Source: Methylobacillus flagellatus_A (GTDB lineage: Bacteria > Pseudomonadota > Gammaproteobacteria > Burkholderiales > Methylophilaceae). Taken from it: a DNA stretch of 64,000 nt. Both the position numbers and the translations under genes were made by a program. Position 1 is the stretch's first letter, and each line of letters starts with the position of its first letter. This document shows, piece by piece, positions 1 through 8,210 of this stretch. The stretch lies in the NCBI RefSeq assembly GCF_031344055.1, contig NZ_JADBEN010000004.1; one strand, 5' to 3'. Below the pieces are notes generated by a model that did no database searches, was not told where the DNA came from, and worked only from the letters and a program-made list of their open reading frames with translations.

Positions 1-1
1 A

Positions 2-991
2 ATTGCGCATGCACGGCGCGAGTGGGCGGAGGATGGGCGCAAGCATAAGCTTACGACGGGGACTGTTCCCCTGGCGAAGCCTCAATCGATTGATGACGAT
101 CAACCTCGTTATACTCAATTATGTAATCGTGTGGGGACTCATCCTAGTTACAAAATTACCATCCTTACTGCTGTGTTTGTGATTTCTGTTGCGGTATTCG
201 CGACATACGTTCGTGGTCAAGTATTGGAGAAGTCCTTGCACCAGGAAGTGGTGGGAGCTAATCAGGCTGCGGCTGTCAGCAATGCTGATGGGCTTGATTT
301 TTCAAACGATTTTGTATTGCCTGAAGCTGATCTGGCTCAAAACCAAGCAGCAGTGGATAAGGCGCTTCAGGATGAAACTTCCATAGACCGCCATGGCGGC
401 TGGGCGACGTTCATCGTGCTGGCATTTGTATTTGTGTTCCTGCAAATTCTCGGCGTGATATTCGGGCATCGCTGGGGCTTTGCCGGCCAGAATAGCGCAG
501 CGGCATTTGCTGATATCGGTCATGGCCGTTACAACACTTATGCTGATGTCCGCGAGCACTACCAGGAAATTACCGATACTGCGCAGTCCAAGCTCGAAAT
601 GCTGCAGCAAAAACTGATGGATAGAAACGCGCAACATGGCACCGATGGCATGCATACCAGTAAAAGTTTTTACGACTTCCTGGAGTTGAGCCGTCAAGAG
701 GAAGCCAGGGATCGCGAAAGCCAGCGCCAACATACCCAGCGCCAGGCGGAGGCGCGTCAGTCCAAGCCGATTGTTGCAGATGCTCAGGAGTTAAGTGCGG
801 CGGTTTCATTACAGGATGCCTTACGCACTCTTGATGGTTTGCAGGATAAAAATGCAAAGAAGGACTTCATTCATGGCTTGCCGGCCGCTTTGCAGCAGGA
901 AGTGTTGGAAGCAATCAAGAATGCCAAGCTGGCCGAGCAGGAGAAGGCGAGCCGCTCCAAGCTCGACGCGGAACTGGATGATCTATTATGA
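2..991 (+). CDS. Partial membrane protein of unknown function (5' end outside window)
   Basis: The reading frame is open from base 2 without a stop, so the true start probably lies left of the window; the GTG at 131 is only an internal candidate. The visible protein has a short basic, hydrophilic lead, a membrane segment (about residues 9-28 counted from 131), a roughly 60-residue acidic loop, a second membrane segment (about 92-113) and a long charged, coiled-coil-like cytoplasmic tail rich in Gln, Glu and Lys. I do not recognise the family. It overlaps the next gene by ATGA, so the two are translationally coupled and probably work together. Base composition is lower in GC than the housekeeping genes nearby, which hints at an acquired region continuing to the left. 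Confidence 0.75.
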   Translation: MAHARREWAEDGRKHKLTTGTVPLAKPQSIDDDQPRYTQLCNRVGTHPSYKITILTAVFVISVAVFATYVRGQVLEKSLHQEVVGANQAAAVSNADGLDFSNDFVLPEADLAQNQAAVDKALQDETSIDRHGGWATFIVLAFVFVFLQILGVIFGHRWGFAGQNSAAAFADIGHGRYNTYADVREHYQEITDTAQSKLEMLQQKLMDRNAQHGTDGMHTSKSFYDFLELSRQEEARDRESQRQHTQRQAEARQSKPIVADAQELSAAVSLQDALRTLDGLQDKNAKKDFIHGLPAALQQEVLEAIKNAKLAEQEKASRSKLDAELDDLL

Positions 992-1818
992 GACATGTAA
1001 AACTTGTAATTTCCGGAGTCCTGTTAGGAGTGGCTGGGTTGGCGCAGGCAGGTGGGGTCGTGCCTTCCTGCTATCACGCCAAACTTCCGTCCCCAGGCTT
1101 GAAACCGGAAACTGAAATCTTTGTGGTGATCGACCAGACCACTGTGTTTGACAATGCATTGAAGCAATCCATTGCAAATAATGTGCGCCCGTTCCTGACG
1201 GCAAACAATGCATTTTCCATTATTCGTTTTTCAGCCTATACGCAAGGACAGTATACGGAAGTGCTGGCTGCGGGCAATCTGGATCCACTCATTGATCAAG
1301 ATGCCAGGAATGATATCTCCAAGCCGGTATTGGCCAAGTTTGATCAATGTACAGCCAATCAGCCTAAACAAGCGTCGCAACTGGCTGGTGCGGCATTAAA
1401 GAAAGCGTTTGGAGGAAGCAGTGCATCCATTCCTAAGTCGGATGTGATCGGAAGCCTGAAAGATATTTCCAGCCGGGTGCGCCAGTCGAAGGCAAGCCAG
1501 AAAGTAGTGCTGGTAGCTTCAGACATGCTTGAAAATTCTTCAGTCACAAGTTTCTATGCTAGTCAGGTTGTGCGTACCATTCAACCGGAGAAAGAGTTGG
1601 CGCTGGTTGAAAAGCAAGGATTGTTTGGTGACTTTGCCGGTGCGAGGGTGTATGTAATCGGAGCAGGCTTGTTGGCGGACGATGCCAAGACTAAAGCGGC
1701 GTACCGTTCTCCTCAGACCATGCAGGCATTGGCGAACTTCTGGACACAATATTTCCAGCGCTCCCATGCGCAATTGCTGGAGTTCGGGCAACCAGCCTTG
1801 CTTAATTCGATAAAGTAG
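988..1818 (+). CDS. Secreted VWA-like protein of unknown function
   Basis: 276 residues with a clear signal peptide (basic N-terminus, hydrophobic core, likely cleavage after AQA near residue 22). The mature part opens with a predicted beta strand, EIFVVIDQTT, which resembles the first strand and metal-site loop of a von Willebrand A fold, though the full DxSxS motif is absent. A second strand-like stretch (KVVLVASDML) and a later one (ARVYVIGAGLL) fit the alternating alpha/beta layout of that fold. The start overlaps the upstream membrane-protein gene by 4 bp (ATGA). It is presumably periplasmic and partners the membrane protein. Function is not known; the VWA assignment is an inference from strand pattern, not from a complete motif. 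Confidence 0.75.
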   Translation: MRHVKLVISGVLLGVAGLAQAGGVVPSCYHAKLPSPGLKPETEIFVVIDQTTVFDNALKQSIANNVRPFLTANNAFSIIRFSAYTQGQYTEVLAAGNLDPLIDQDARNDISKPVLAKFDQCTANQPKQASQLAGAALKKAFGGSSASIPKSDVIGSLKDISSRVRQSKASQKVVLVASDMLENSSVTSFYASQVVRTIQPEKELALVEKQGLFGDFAGARVYVIGAGLLADDAKTKAAYRSPQTMQALANFWTQYFQRSHAQLLEFGQPALLNSIK

Positions 1819-1913
1819 AAACAGGTTTGTGAGTCTGTTGTTAACTCTAGGTATCAATTCCAAACGAAAGCTATAGTGGGCAGGCTGCCAGTTTGTAGAA
1901 GCTAGCCGCGGAT

Positions 1914-1931
1914 CGGCCGCCTCTTGGCGGC
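1914..1931. repeat. GC-rich inverted repeat between convergent genes
   Basis: Seven-base arms GGCCGCC and GGCGGCC around a TCTT loop lie between the VWA-like gene and the convergent PEP-CTERM gene. No T-run follows on either strand, so it is at best a weak or factor-assisted terminator. Confidence 0.4.
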
Positions 1932-1950
1932 CGTGCGCAAGATGGAGCGT

Positions 1951-2685
1951 CTAGGAGCGGCGGCGTGCAGCTCCAGCGGCGAAGCCCAGGCCGATGAGCA
2001 TGAGCGCCCAGGTGCTGGGCTCCGGTACGGCTGCTACAGCTGTGCCCGTGACCGCGAAGTTATCCACCCAGCTATAGCTACTGCTGCTGACGCCAGAAGA
2101 ACCGTTGGGGTTATTCCATACGGTCTTGATGTCGCTGGTGTCCACCAACCGGAAATACACTGTTTCATGATGGTTCAACTCTACGACGGAGGACAGATCA
2201 TAAGAGAGGTGATATGCCGGATTGGGATTGCCAGCGCTGGTCCAGACCGATGTCCCTTGAGCGCCGTTGTGCAGCACTTGATAGCTGGCGAAGTCCGTGA
2301 AGGTGCTGCCGTCTGTGCTATACTGCAACGCCCAGTTCAAGGGGCCGCCGCCGCTGGTCTGGTCCCAGTCTAGTACGATGCTCTCGAAACCTACAGTGCT
2401 GACGGCGAACTGGTAGTAGTCGCCTACTGACCAGTTGCTGGTTCTCACCGAGCCATAAGAGCCGTTGCCCACGCCGGGACCGTTGGCGGTGAAGTAAGTC
2501 GAGCCGCTCTTTGAGTGGAAAATGTTGAGCGTGCCGTTGCCGGCATCGGCGGCATAGGGAACCGAGGTCGATGTACCGTAGTAGACCGGTCTTTCGAAAG
2601 TCCAGTCAGCGATGGTGTCGGCCTGCGCTGCGCTCGTGAATCCAAGGGCGATGGCGGCCGTGACCAGAATATGCTTTTGTTTCAT
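1951..2685 (-). CDS. PEP-CTERM sorting domain protein
   Basis: About 244 residues. It starts with a signal peptide (MKQKHILVTAAIALGF, cleaved near AQA) and ends with the PEP-CTERM tail: VPEPSTWALMLIGLGF, a membrane span, then an Arg cluster. Such proteins are exported by Sec, then processed by an exosortase and anchored to or released with exopolysaccharide. The middle is Ser/Gly/Thr-rich and beta-like, with no catalytic motif. I chose ATG 2685 over the ATG at 2700 because an AAGG ribosome site lies 7 bases before 2685 and none before 2700. It stands alone as a single gene; no exosortase is in the window. Confidence 0.85.
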   Translation of the reverse strand: MKQKHILVTAAIALGFTSAAQADTIADWTFERPVYYGTSTSVPYAADAGNGTLNIFHSKSGSTYFTANGPGVGNGSYGSVRTSNWSVGDYYQFAVSTVGFESIVLDWDQTSGGGPLNWALQYSTDGSTFTDFASYQVLHNGAQGTSVWTSAGNPNPAYHLSYDLSSVVELNHHETVYFRLVDTSDIKTVWNNPNGSSGVSSSSYSWVDNFAVTGTAVAAVPEPSTWALMLIGLGFAAGAARRRS

Positions 2686-3059
2686 GATGTTACCTTTCAT
2701 GCGTCAAGTCTTAAAATGGAGGTGTAATTTCAACTCCAGTGATTGCTAAAAACTGCGCAAATAATCCTGACGGGCCGGAGTGAATGTTTTGTGGGCATTT
2801 TATTAATGTTTGAAGTGACATGTACTAGAACACCGTATTGTTCCCTCAATACTGCTTAGCTTGACTCCTGAAGTTCTTAATGTTGCTGACGTGGTTTTTG
2901 CCATGGGTAAACTGCGTCGGTGATTCGTTCTTCGTCGTAAAAAGTCATTGACATCCGAGTAGAGGGCTAGCCGCCTGCATGGCACAAAATATGCACCATT
3001 CCCCCTAAGCGCTGTCAGCATTAAGATGAGTTCCTGAGCAATCGCAAGGAAAGGATGTC
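2686..3059. other. Intergenic region between divergent PEP-CTERM gene and pyk
   Basis: 374 bp without a convincing gene. It should hold the promoter of the PEP-CTERM gene on the minus strand, but no clear sigma-70 or sigma-54 motif was found in that direction. On the plus strand it carries a sigma-54-like element (2980-2995) about 65 bp before pyk. Small open frames here lack ribosome sites and codon bias. Confidence 0.5.
2980..2995 (+). promoter_or_regulatory. Sigma-54 (-24/-12) promoter-like element upstream of pyk
   Basis: TGGCACAAAATATGCA matches the RpoN consensus TGGCAC-N5-TTGCA at all but one base and keeps the invariant GG-N10-GC spacing. Transcription would start near 3006, leaving a leader of about 54 bases before pyk. 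An enhancer-binding regulator would be required; none is encoded nearby. Confidence 0.5.
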
Positions 3060-4535
3060 ATGGCATTACGTAAAACCAAGATTGTGGCGACGCTGGGGCC
3101 GGCTTCCAGCGATGAGGCGGTGATCGAGCGGCTGGTGGATGCCGGGATGGATGTGGTGCGGCTCAATTTCTCGCATGGGTCTGCGCAAGACCATATTGCC
3201 CGCGCCGAGTTGGTGCGCGATATTTGTCGGCGCAGCGGAAGGCCGGTGGGGGTGTTGTGCGACTTGCAGGGACCGAAGATTCGCATCGGCAAGTTCGAGA
3301 ACGATCGCATCCTGCTAAAGGTGGGCGACAAGTTCATCCTCGATGCGGCATGCAAGCTGGGCAACCAGGAGCGGGTGGGGCTGGATTACAAGACACTGCC
3401 ATCCGAGGTGGGGCCTGGCGCGGTCTTGCTGCTCGACGACGGGCGCATTGTGCTCAACGTCGAGGCGGTGAACGGCGGCGAGGTACATTGCACGGTTGCG
3501 GCTGGCGGGGTGCTGTCGAACAACAAGGGCATCAACCGCCAGGGCGGCGGCCTTTCTGCGCCCGCGCTGACATTGAAGGACCAGGAGGATATCCTGACGG
3601 CTGTAGCATTGGAGGCGGATTATATCGCCGTCTCGTTCCCGCGCAGTGGTGCGGATATCGAGTTGGCGCGCCAACTGGTGGAGGAGGCGGGCGGCCATGC
3701 GGCGATTGTCGCCAAGATCGAACGCGCGGAGGCGATTGACGCGCTGGAGGAGATTATCGATGCCGCCGATGTGATCATGGTGGCGCGCGGCGACCTCGGC
3801 GTCGAGGTGGGCGATGCGGCGGTGCCCGGCTTGCAGAAGCGCATGATCCGCACGGCGCGCATGCGCAACAAGCTGGTTATCACGGCGACGCAGATGCTGG
3901 AATCCATGATCAGCAGCCCGATCCCGACCAGGGCCGAGGTTTCCGATGTGGCCAACGCGGTGCTGGACGGCACCGATGCGGTGATGCTCTCGGGCGAGAC
4001 GGCGGTGGGGCATTATCCGGTCGAGTCCATCCAGGCCATGCACCGGGTCTGCCTGGAGGCGGAAAAGGAGTACGACAGCCACCATTTGCAGGCGCCGATC
4101 AACGACGAGTTCGAGTTCATCGATGAGGCGATCGCCATGGCATCGGTGTATGCGGCGGAGCATTTGAACGTGAAGGCGATCGCCGCCCTGACGCGGTCAG
4201 GCTCTTCTGTCACCTGGCTGTCACGCTCGAATACTAATGTGCCGATTTACGCCTTGACGACGGAGCGCAACACGCGGCGCAAGCTGACCCTGTACCGCGG
4301 GGTCTATCCCTACCATATCGAGCTGCCCAGCCAGGAGCTGAGCAAGATACTCTATGACGCGGAAGAGACATTGCTGCGGCTGGGCGCGGTGCAGCGCGAC
4401 GACCTCATGATGCTGACGTTCGGCGAGCCGATCGGCAATGCGGGCGGGACCAATACCCTGCAGATCGTCAAGGTGGGCGAGCACAGGCGCGAGCGACATT
4501 TAACCGCCAGCAACACTAGCCGTGAACAACCCTAG
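3060..4535 (+). CDS. pyk: Pyruvate kinase
   Basis: 491 residues, the usual size. Catalyses PEP + ADP to pyruvate + ATP in lower glycolysis. Family landmarks run in order: the N-terminal RKTKIVATLGPAS strand, DLQGPKIRIGKF, the metal and substrate region MVARGDLGVEVG, TATQMLESMI, the SGETAVGHYPVE loop and a C-terminal allosteric domain. ATG 3060 follows a good AAGGA site. fba begins 11 bases downstream, so the two form a glycolytic pair. In an obligate methylotroph these enzymes would cleave and oxidise ribulose-monophosphate-cycle products. The upstream sigma-54-like element would be unusual control for this enzyme. Confidence 0.96.
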   Translation: MALRKTKIVATLGPASSDEAVIERLVDAGMDVVRLNFSHGSAQDHIARAELVRDICRRSGRPVGVLCDLQGPKIRIGKFENDRILLKVGDKFILDAACKLGNQERVGLDYKTLPSEVGPGAVLLLDDGRIVLNVEAVNGGEVHCTVAAGGVLSNNKGINRQGGGLSAPALTLKDQEDILTAVALEADYIAVSFPRSGADIELARQLVEEAGGHAAIVAKIERAEAIDALEEIIDAADVIMVARGDLGVEVGDAAVPGLQKRMIRTARMRNKLVITATQMLESMISSPIPTRAEVSDVANAVLDGTDAVMLSGETAVGHYPVESIQAMHRVCLEAEKEYDSHHLQAPINDEFEFIDEAIAMASVYAAEHLNVKAIAALTRSGSSVTWLSRSNTNVPIYALTTERNTRRKLTLYRGVYPYHIELPSQELSKILYDAEETLLRLGAVQRDDLMMLTFGEPIGNAGGTNTLQIVKVGEHRRERHLTASNTSREQP

Positions 4536-4546
4536 GATGGATAACG

Positions 4547-5596
4547 ATGGCACTGATCAGTCTACGCCAATTGCTGGATCACGCTGCCGAGCATGATTAT
4601 GGCGTGCCAGCCTTCAACATCAACAACCTGGAGCAGGTGCAGGCCATCATGCGCGCGGCGGATGCGTGCAATAGCCCGGTGATCCTGCAGGCGTCCGCAG
4701 GCGCGCGCAAGTATGCGGGCGAGGCCTTCCTGCTCAAGCTGGTCGAGGCGGCCATCGCCAGCTATCCGCACATCCCCATCGTGCTGCACCAGGACCACGG
4801 CGCCAGCCCGGCGGTATGCCTGCATTCCATCAAAACTGGCTTCAGCAGCGTGATGATGGACGGCTCCCTGCTGGAGGACGCCAAAACCCCGGCCAGCTAT
4901 GCCTACAATGTGGAGGTGACGCGGCAGGTGGTGATGGCCGCGCATGCGGCGGGCGTGTCGGTGGAGGGCGAGCTGGGCGTGCTCGGCTCTCTGGAGACAG
5001 GCCTGGCGGGCGAGGAGGACGGCGTCGGGGCGGAAGGCCTACTAGACCACAGCCAGTTGCTCACCAGCCCGGACGAGGCGGTGGATTTCGTCGCGCAGAC
5101 GGGCGTGGATGCATTGGCGATCGCAATCGGCACTTCGCACGGCGCTTACAAGTTCAAGCGTCCGCCCACCGGGGAAACGCTTTCCATCAACCGTCTGCGC
5201 GAAATCCATGCGCGGTTGCCGAATACGCATCTGGTGATGCATGGGTCTTCTTCCGTGCCGCAGGAGTGGCTGCGGGTGATCAACGAATACGGCGGCGAGA
5301 TTCCCGAGACCTACGGCGTGCCGGTGGAGGAAATCGTCAAGGGGATCCGTAGCGGGGTGCGCAAGGTGAATATCGATACCGACTTGCGGCTGGCTTTTAC
5401 CGGCGCGTTGCGCCGCTTTCTCGGGCAGCCAGAACACAAGGCGGAATTCGACCCGCGCAAGATCCTGGCGGCCGCGACCGGCGGCATGCAGGCCTTGTGC
5501 CGGGAGCGTTTCGAGGCATTCGGCTCTGCCGGGCATGCGGCGCAAATCCAGCCTCTCCCACTCGATAAAATGGCGCAGCGATACGCTGCTTCCTAA
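4547..5596 (+). CDS. fba: Class II fructose-bisphosphate aldolase
   Basis: 349 residues; zinc-dependent cleavage of fructose 1,6-bisphosphate to dihydroxyacetone phosphate and glyceraldehyde 3-phosphate. The metal-binding start HQDHG, the second signature LLEDAKTPASYAYNVE with GELGVLGSLE, TSHGAYKF, the loop GSSSVPQEW and the late KVNIDTDLR are all present, typical of the CbbA/FbaA long type. It follows pyk by 11 bases, with a GGATGG-type ribosome site. The stop codon's last base is the first base of a MITE-like inverted-repeat element, so the element sits exactly at the gene's 3' edge. Confidence 0.96.
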   Translation: MALISLRQLLDHAAEHDYGVPAFNINNLEQVQAIMRAADACNSPVILQASAGARKYAGEAFLLKLVEAAIASYPHIPIVLHQDHGASPAVCLHSIKTGFSSVMMDGSLLEDAKTPASYAYNVEVTRQVVMAAHAAGVSVEGELGVLGSLETGLAGEEDGVGAEGLLDHSQLLTSPDEAVDFVAQTGVDALAIAIGTSHGAYKFKRPPTGETLSINRLREIHARLPNTHLVMHGSSSVPQEWLRVINEYGGEIPETYGVPVEEIVKGIRSGVRKVNIDTDLRLAFTGALRRFLGQPEHKAEFDPRKILAAATGGMQALCRERFEAFGSAGHAAQIQPLPLDKMAQRYAAS

Positions 5597-5837
5597 GAGC
5601 CTGTTCACCATCTTTTCATGGGGTACGCATGGCATCAAAACGCGTCCGATCAAGGCGCAGTCCGGGCGCGTTTTGATGCCATGCCCTCCGGGTTGAACTG
5701 GCAGCGCAGCCGCTGCTGCGTTGCAAATCCTCGCCGGGCAATAAGCCCGGTTACAATGCGCATGCTTGTGGTTTGTGCCTTGCTTTGACTATCCTGCCGG
5801 GACAACGTGCCCTATGAAAAGATGGTGAACAGGCTCT
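5596..5837. repeat. MITE-like element with 32-bp terminal inverted repeats
   Basis: Terminal arms 5596-5627 and 5806-5837 are inverted copies that match at 30 of 32 positions. Inside lies a second perfect inverted repeat of 18 bp (5627-5644 with 5667-5684, core GGCATCAAAACGCG) and a smaller CCGGGC/GCCCGG hairpin. There is no open frame for a transposase. The size, long arms and nested hairpins fit a non-autonomous mobile element or an expanded REP-type repeat. It occupies nearly all of the gap between fba and the psiE-like gene. No second copy was noticed in the window. Confidence 0.75.
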
Positions 5838-5847
5838 AATACATCGC

Positions 5848-5878
5848 TTCACGGCGGCGGATATTTACAGCGTATAAT
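5848..5878 (+). promoter_or_regulatory. Putative sigma-70 promoter of the psiE-like gene
   Basis: TATAAT at 5873-5878 with TTCACG 19 bases upstream at 5848-5853. The -10 overlaps the first possible ATG (5877), so transcription would start near 5885. This favours ATG 5910 as the real start of the downstream gene. Confidence 0.5.
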
Positions 5879-5909
5879 GCCGGGATCATTTGCCCGGACC
5901 AGCGCCGCT

Positions 5910-6326
5910 ATGCAACCGAATAAATACAGTAAATTAGGCCAGCGAGGCATCGGCCTCGTCGAGCAGGCATTGCTGGTGTTTATTGCCCTGGCGACGATAG
6001 TGGCGACCGGGCAGGCCGCGCTGCATATCTGGGATATGAGGGCCGTGACCGTGGCGGATTTGCTGCTGTTGTTCCTCTATCTCGAAATCCTCACCATGCT
6101 CAACCATTACTTGAGCTCGGGCACGCTGCCGGTGCGGTACCCCTTGTATATCGGCATCATTGCGCTGGCACGCTACCTGGTGCTGGACATCAAGGAGCTG
6201 GAGGCCTGGCGCATCTTCGCCGTGGCGGCTTCCATCCTGCTGATCGCCGTTGCCATCCTGGTGGTGCGCTACGGGCATGTGAAGTTTCCTTATTCCGATG
6301 GTCCCGAGCAGGACCATCACAAATAG
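5910..6326 (+). CDS. PsiE-family phosphate-starvation-inducible membrane protein
   Basis: About 138 residues from ATG 5910. The sequence has four hydrophobic segments and the family pattern: a short N-terminus, the loop TVADLLLLFLYLEILTML, a conserved middle (PLYIGIIALARYLVLD) and a final VVRYGHVKFPY. PsiE-type inner-membrane proteins are induced by phosphate starvation in enterics, but their role is unsettled. An upstream ATG at 5877 is in frame, but it sits inside the apparent -10 box, so the shorter start is preferred. It ends 21 bases before purC. Confidence 0.8.
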   Translation: MQPNKYSKLGQRGIGLVEQALLVFIALATIVATGQAALHIWDMRAVTVADLLLLFLYLEILTMLNHYLSSGTLPVRYPLYIGIIALARYLVLDIKELEAWRIFAVAASILLIAVAILVVRYGHVKFPYSDGPEQDHHK

Positions 6327-6347
6327 TTTTTGATAGAGGTACGCGTT

Positions 6348-7241
6348 TTGACTACTCCCCTCATGCAATCCAGCATCAAGAGCCTGAAACTCATCAATCA
6401 GGGCAAGGTGCGGGATATTTATGACCTCGACGATCAACACATGCTGCTGGTGGCGAGCGATCGCCTCTCCGCATTCGATGTCATCCTGCCGACGCCGATC
6501 AAGGACAAGGGCGCGATCCTGACCCAGATCGCCAATTTCTGGTTCGAGAAGCTCAAGCATGTCGTGCCCAACCACCTGACCGGCATCGACCCCAATACCG
6601 TGGTGAGCGATCCTGCGGAGCAGGCGCAATTGGGGCCACGTGCACTGGTGGTGAAGAAGCTCAAACCGCTGCCGATCGAGGCGATCGTGCGCGGCTACCT
6701 CGCGGGTTCTGGTTGGAAGGAATACAAGGCCAGTCAGAGCGTGTGCGGCATCCCGTTGCCGGCCGGCCTGCAGGAGGCGGCGCAGTTGCCCGAGCCGCTA
6801 TTCACGCCATCGAGCAAGGCGGAAGTGGGCGACCACGACGAGAACATCACGCTGGAAAAATGCGCCCAGCTATTGGGTAAAGAGCTGGCCGACAAGGTGG
6901 CGCGCATCAGCGTGCAACTTTACAAGGAAGCGGCGGCCTATGCCCTGAGCCGCGGCATCATCATCGCCGATACCAAGTTCGAGTTCGGGCTGGACGAGGC
7001 GGGCGAACTGTACCTGATCGATGAAGTGCTGACGCCGGATTCGTCCCGCTTCTGGCCGCAGGATCAATACCAGGTCGGCAGCAACCCGCCGAGCTTCGAC
7101 AAGCAATACGTGCGCGACTGGCTGGAATCCACCGGCTGGAACAAAACAGCGCCCGGCCCGGCATTGCCGGACGATGTGGCGACCAGGACGGCGGACAAAT
7201 ACCGCGAGGCGTTTGAGCGCCTGACCGGGAAGCCTTTCTAG
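6348..7241 (+). CDS. purC: Phosphoribosylaminoimidazole-succinocarboxamide synthase
   Basis: Ligates aspartate to CAIR with ATP in de novo purine synthesis. The roughly 297-residue protein shows QGKVRDIYDL, VASDRLSAFDVILPTPI, the substrate loop IVRGYLAGSGW and DTKFEFGL followed by EVLTPDSSRFW, all diagnostic of the single-domain bacterial enzyme. TTG 6348 is preceded at 8 bases by GAGG; the ATG at 6363 is also possible and would leave a shorter N-terminus. A YkvA-family gene follows almost directly. purE and purK are present elsewhere in the window (31.6-33.3 kb). Confidence 0.95.
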   Translation: MTTPLMQSSIKSLKLINQGKVRDIYDLDDQHMLLVASDRLSAFDVILPTPIKDKGAILTQIANFWFEKLKHVVPNHLTGIDPNTVVSDPAEQAQLGPRALVVKKLKPLPIEAIVRGYLAGSGWKEYKASQSVCGIPLPAGLQEAAQLPEPLFTPSSKAEVGDHDENITLEKCAQLLGKELADKVARISVQLYKEAAAYALSRGIIIADTKFEFGLDEAGELYLIDEVLTPDSSRFWPQDQYQVGSNPPSFDKQYVRDWLESTGWNKTAPGPALPDDVATRTADKYREAFERLTGKPF

Positions 7242-7253
7242 CCGGGAGACGTT

Positions 7254-7547
7254 CTGAAAGAAAAGCTGAAAAAGCTGGCGCGGCAGCTCAAGACCGAGCT
7301 GGAAGTCTATCAGTTGGTGCTGCGCCATCCGCAAACGCCGTGGCTGGCCAGGGTGTTGCTGGGGCTGGCGGTGGGCTATCTGCTGCTGCCATTCGACCTG
7401 ATACCGGATTTCATCCCCATCCTCGGCCAGCTGGACGACCTGGTTATTGTGCCGGGTCTGTTCTACCTGGGCATCAAGTGCGTGCCTGCGGCGGTGGTTG
7501 CCGAATGCAGGCAGCAGGTCGCCCACCGCGACGTAGCCCAAAGATGA
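7254..7547 (+). CDS. YkvA-family (DUF1232) small membrane protein, probable CTG start
   Basis: The core LPFDLIPDFIPILGQLDDL is the DUF1232/YkvA signature (two hydrophobic segments around a conserved Asp-rich loop). The frame has no ATG at its front: candidates are CTG 7254, TTG 7314 and GTG 7317. From CTG 7254 the protein would begin with a Lys-rich helix (KEKLKKLARQLKTELE), which is how members of this family usually begin, and a GGGAG ribosome site lies 5 bases before it. I therefore prefer CTG and 97 residues. The gene is 12 bases after purC and probably co-transcribed. Biochemical role is unknown. Confidence 0.75.
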   Translation: MKEKLKKLARQLKTELEVYQLVLRHPQTPWLARVLLGLAVGYLLLPFDLIPDFIPILGQLDDLVIVPGLFYLGIKCVPAAVVAECRQQVAHRDVAQR

Positions 7548-7624
7548 TTTTTGCCCCTGATTTACGCTAAAATCCCGCGTTATCTTCATATTATTCAAAC
7601 CAAAACCTATTTAAGGATCAATCC

Positions 7625-8152
7625 ATGTCCCTCTGTAATGTGCCGGCAGGCAAAGACATCCCTAACGACTTCAACGTCATTATCGAAATCTCCATGCGTG
7701 GCGAGCCCATCAAGTTCGAAGTGGACAAGGACTCCGGCGCGGTATTCGTGGACCGTTTCATGGGCACTTCCATGCATTATCCGTGCAACTACGGCTACAT
7801 TCCGCAGACGCTGTCTGAAGACGGCGACCCCGTCGACGTGTTGGTGATTACCCCGATTCCATTGCAGCCGGGCGTGGTGATCCGCTGCCGCGCGATCGGC
7901 GTACTGACCATGGAGGACGACGGCGGCGTGGACGCCAAGGTGCTGGCCGTGCCGGTGGACAAGATCTGCCCGCAATACAAGGACATCAAATCCTATCAGG
8001 ATATCCCCGAGTTCCAGCTCGCGCCTATCGCCCACTTCTTCGAGCATTACAAGGACCTGGAAAAAGGCAAGTGGGTCAAGGTCGGCGAGTGGAAGGATGT
8101 TGAAGACGCCAAGGCGGAAATCGTCGCTGGCGTCGAGAGGTTCGGTAAGTAA
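7625..8152 (+). CDS. ppa: Inorganic pyrophosphatase (family I)
   Basis: 175 residues, the standard length. Hydrolyses pyrophosphate to two phosphates and so pulls biosynthetic reactions forward. The active-site signature EDGDPVDVLV is intact, together with the upstream KFEVDKDSGAVFVDR and YPCNYGYIP and the downstream Lys-Gly-rich end (KDLEKGKWVKVGEW). ATG 7625 follows AAGGA. A strong intrinsic terminator closes the unit at 8185-8210. Confidence 0.97.
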   Translation: MSLCNVPAGKDIPNDFNVIIEISMRGEPIKFEVDKDSGAVFVDRFMGTSMHYPCNYGYIPQTLSEDGDPVDVLVITPIPLQPGVVIRCRAIGVLTMEDDGGVDAKVLAVPVDKICPQYKDIKSYQDIPEFQLAPIAHFFEHYKDLEKGKWVKVGEWKDVEDAKAEIVAGVERFGK

Positions 8153-8184
8153 TCCAGTCCCGCAATAGAGCCGGTCAGGATCAG

Positions 8185-8210
8185 AAAGAGGAGCAATGCT
8201 CCTCTTTTTT
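8185..8210 (+). terminator. Rho-independent terminator after ppa
   Basis: Perfect 10-bp stem AAAGAGGAGC / GCTCCTCTTT with a three-base loop, running into a T-tract. It lies 33 bases after the ppa stop. Confidence 0.9.

Noticed and set aside
2701..2800. Sigma-54 promoter for the PEP-CTERM gene on the minus strand
   Set aside because: Looked for GC-N10-CC on the plus strand across the upstream region; no match with acceptable flanks.
2948..2953. TTGACA box upstream of pyk
   Set aside because: No acceptable -10 box at 16-18 bases downstream; the nearby sigma-54 element is a better match.
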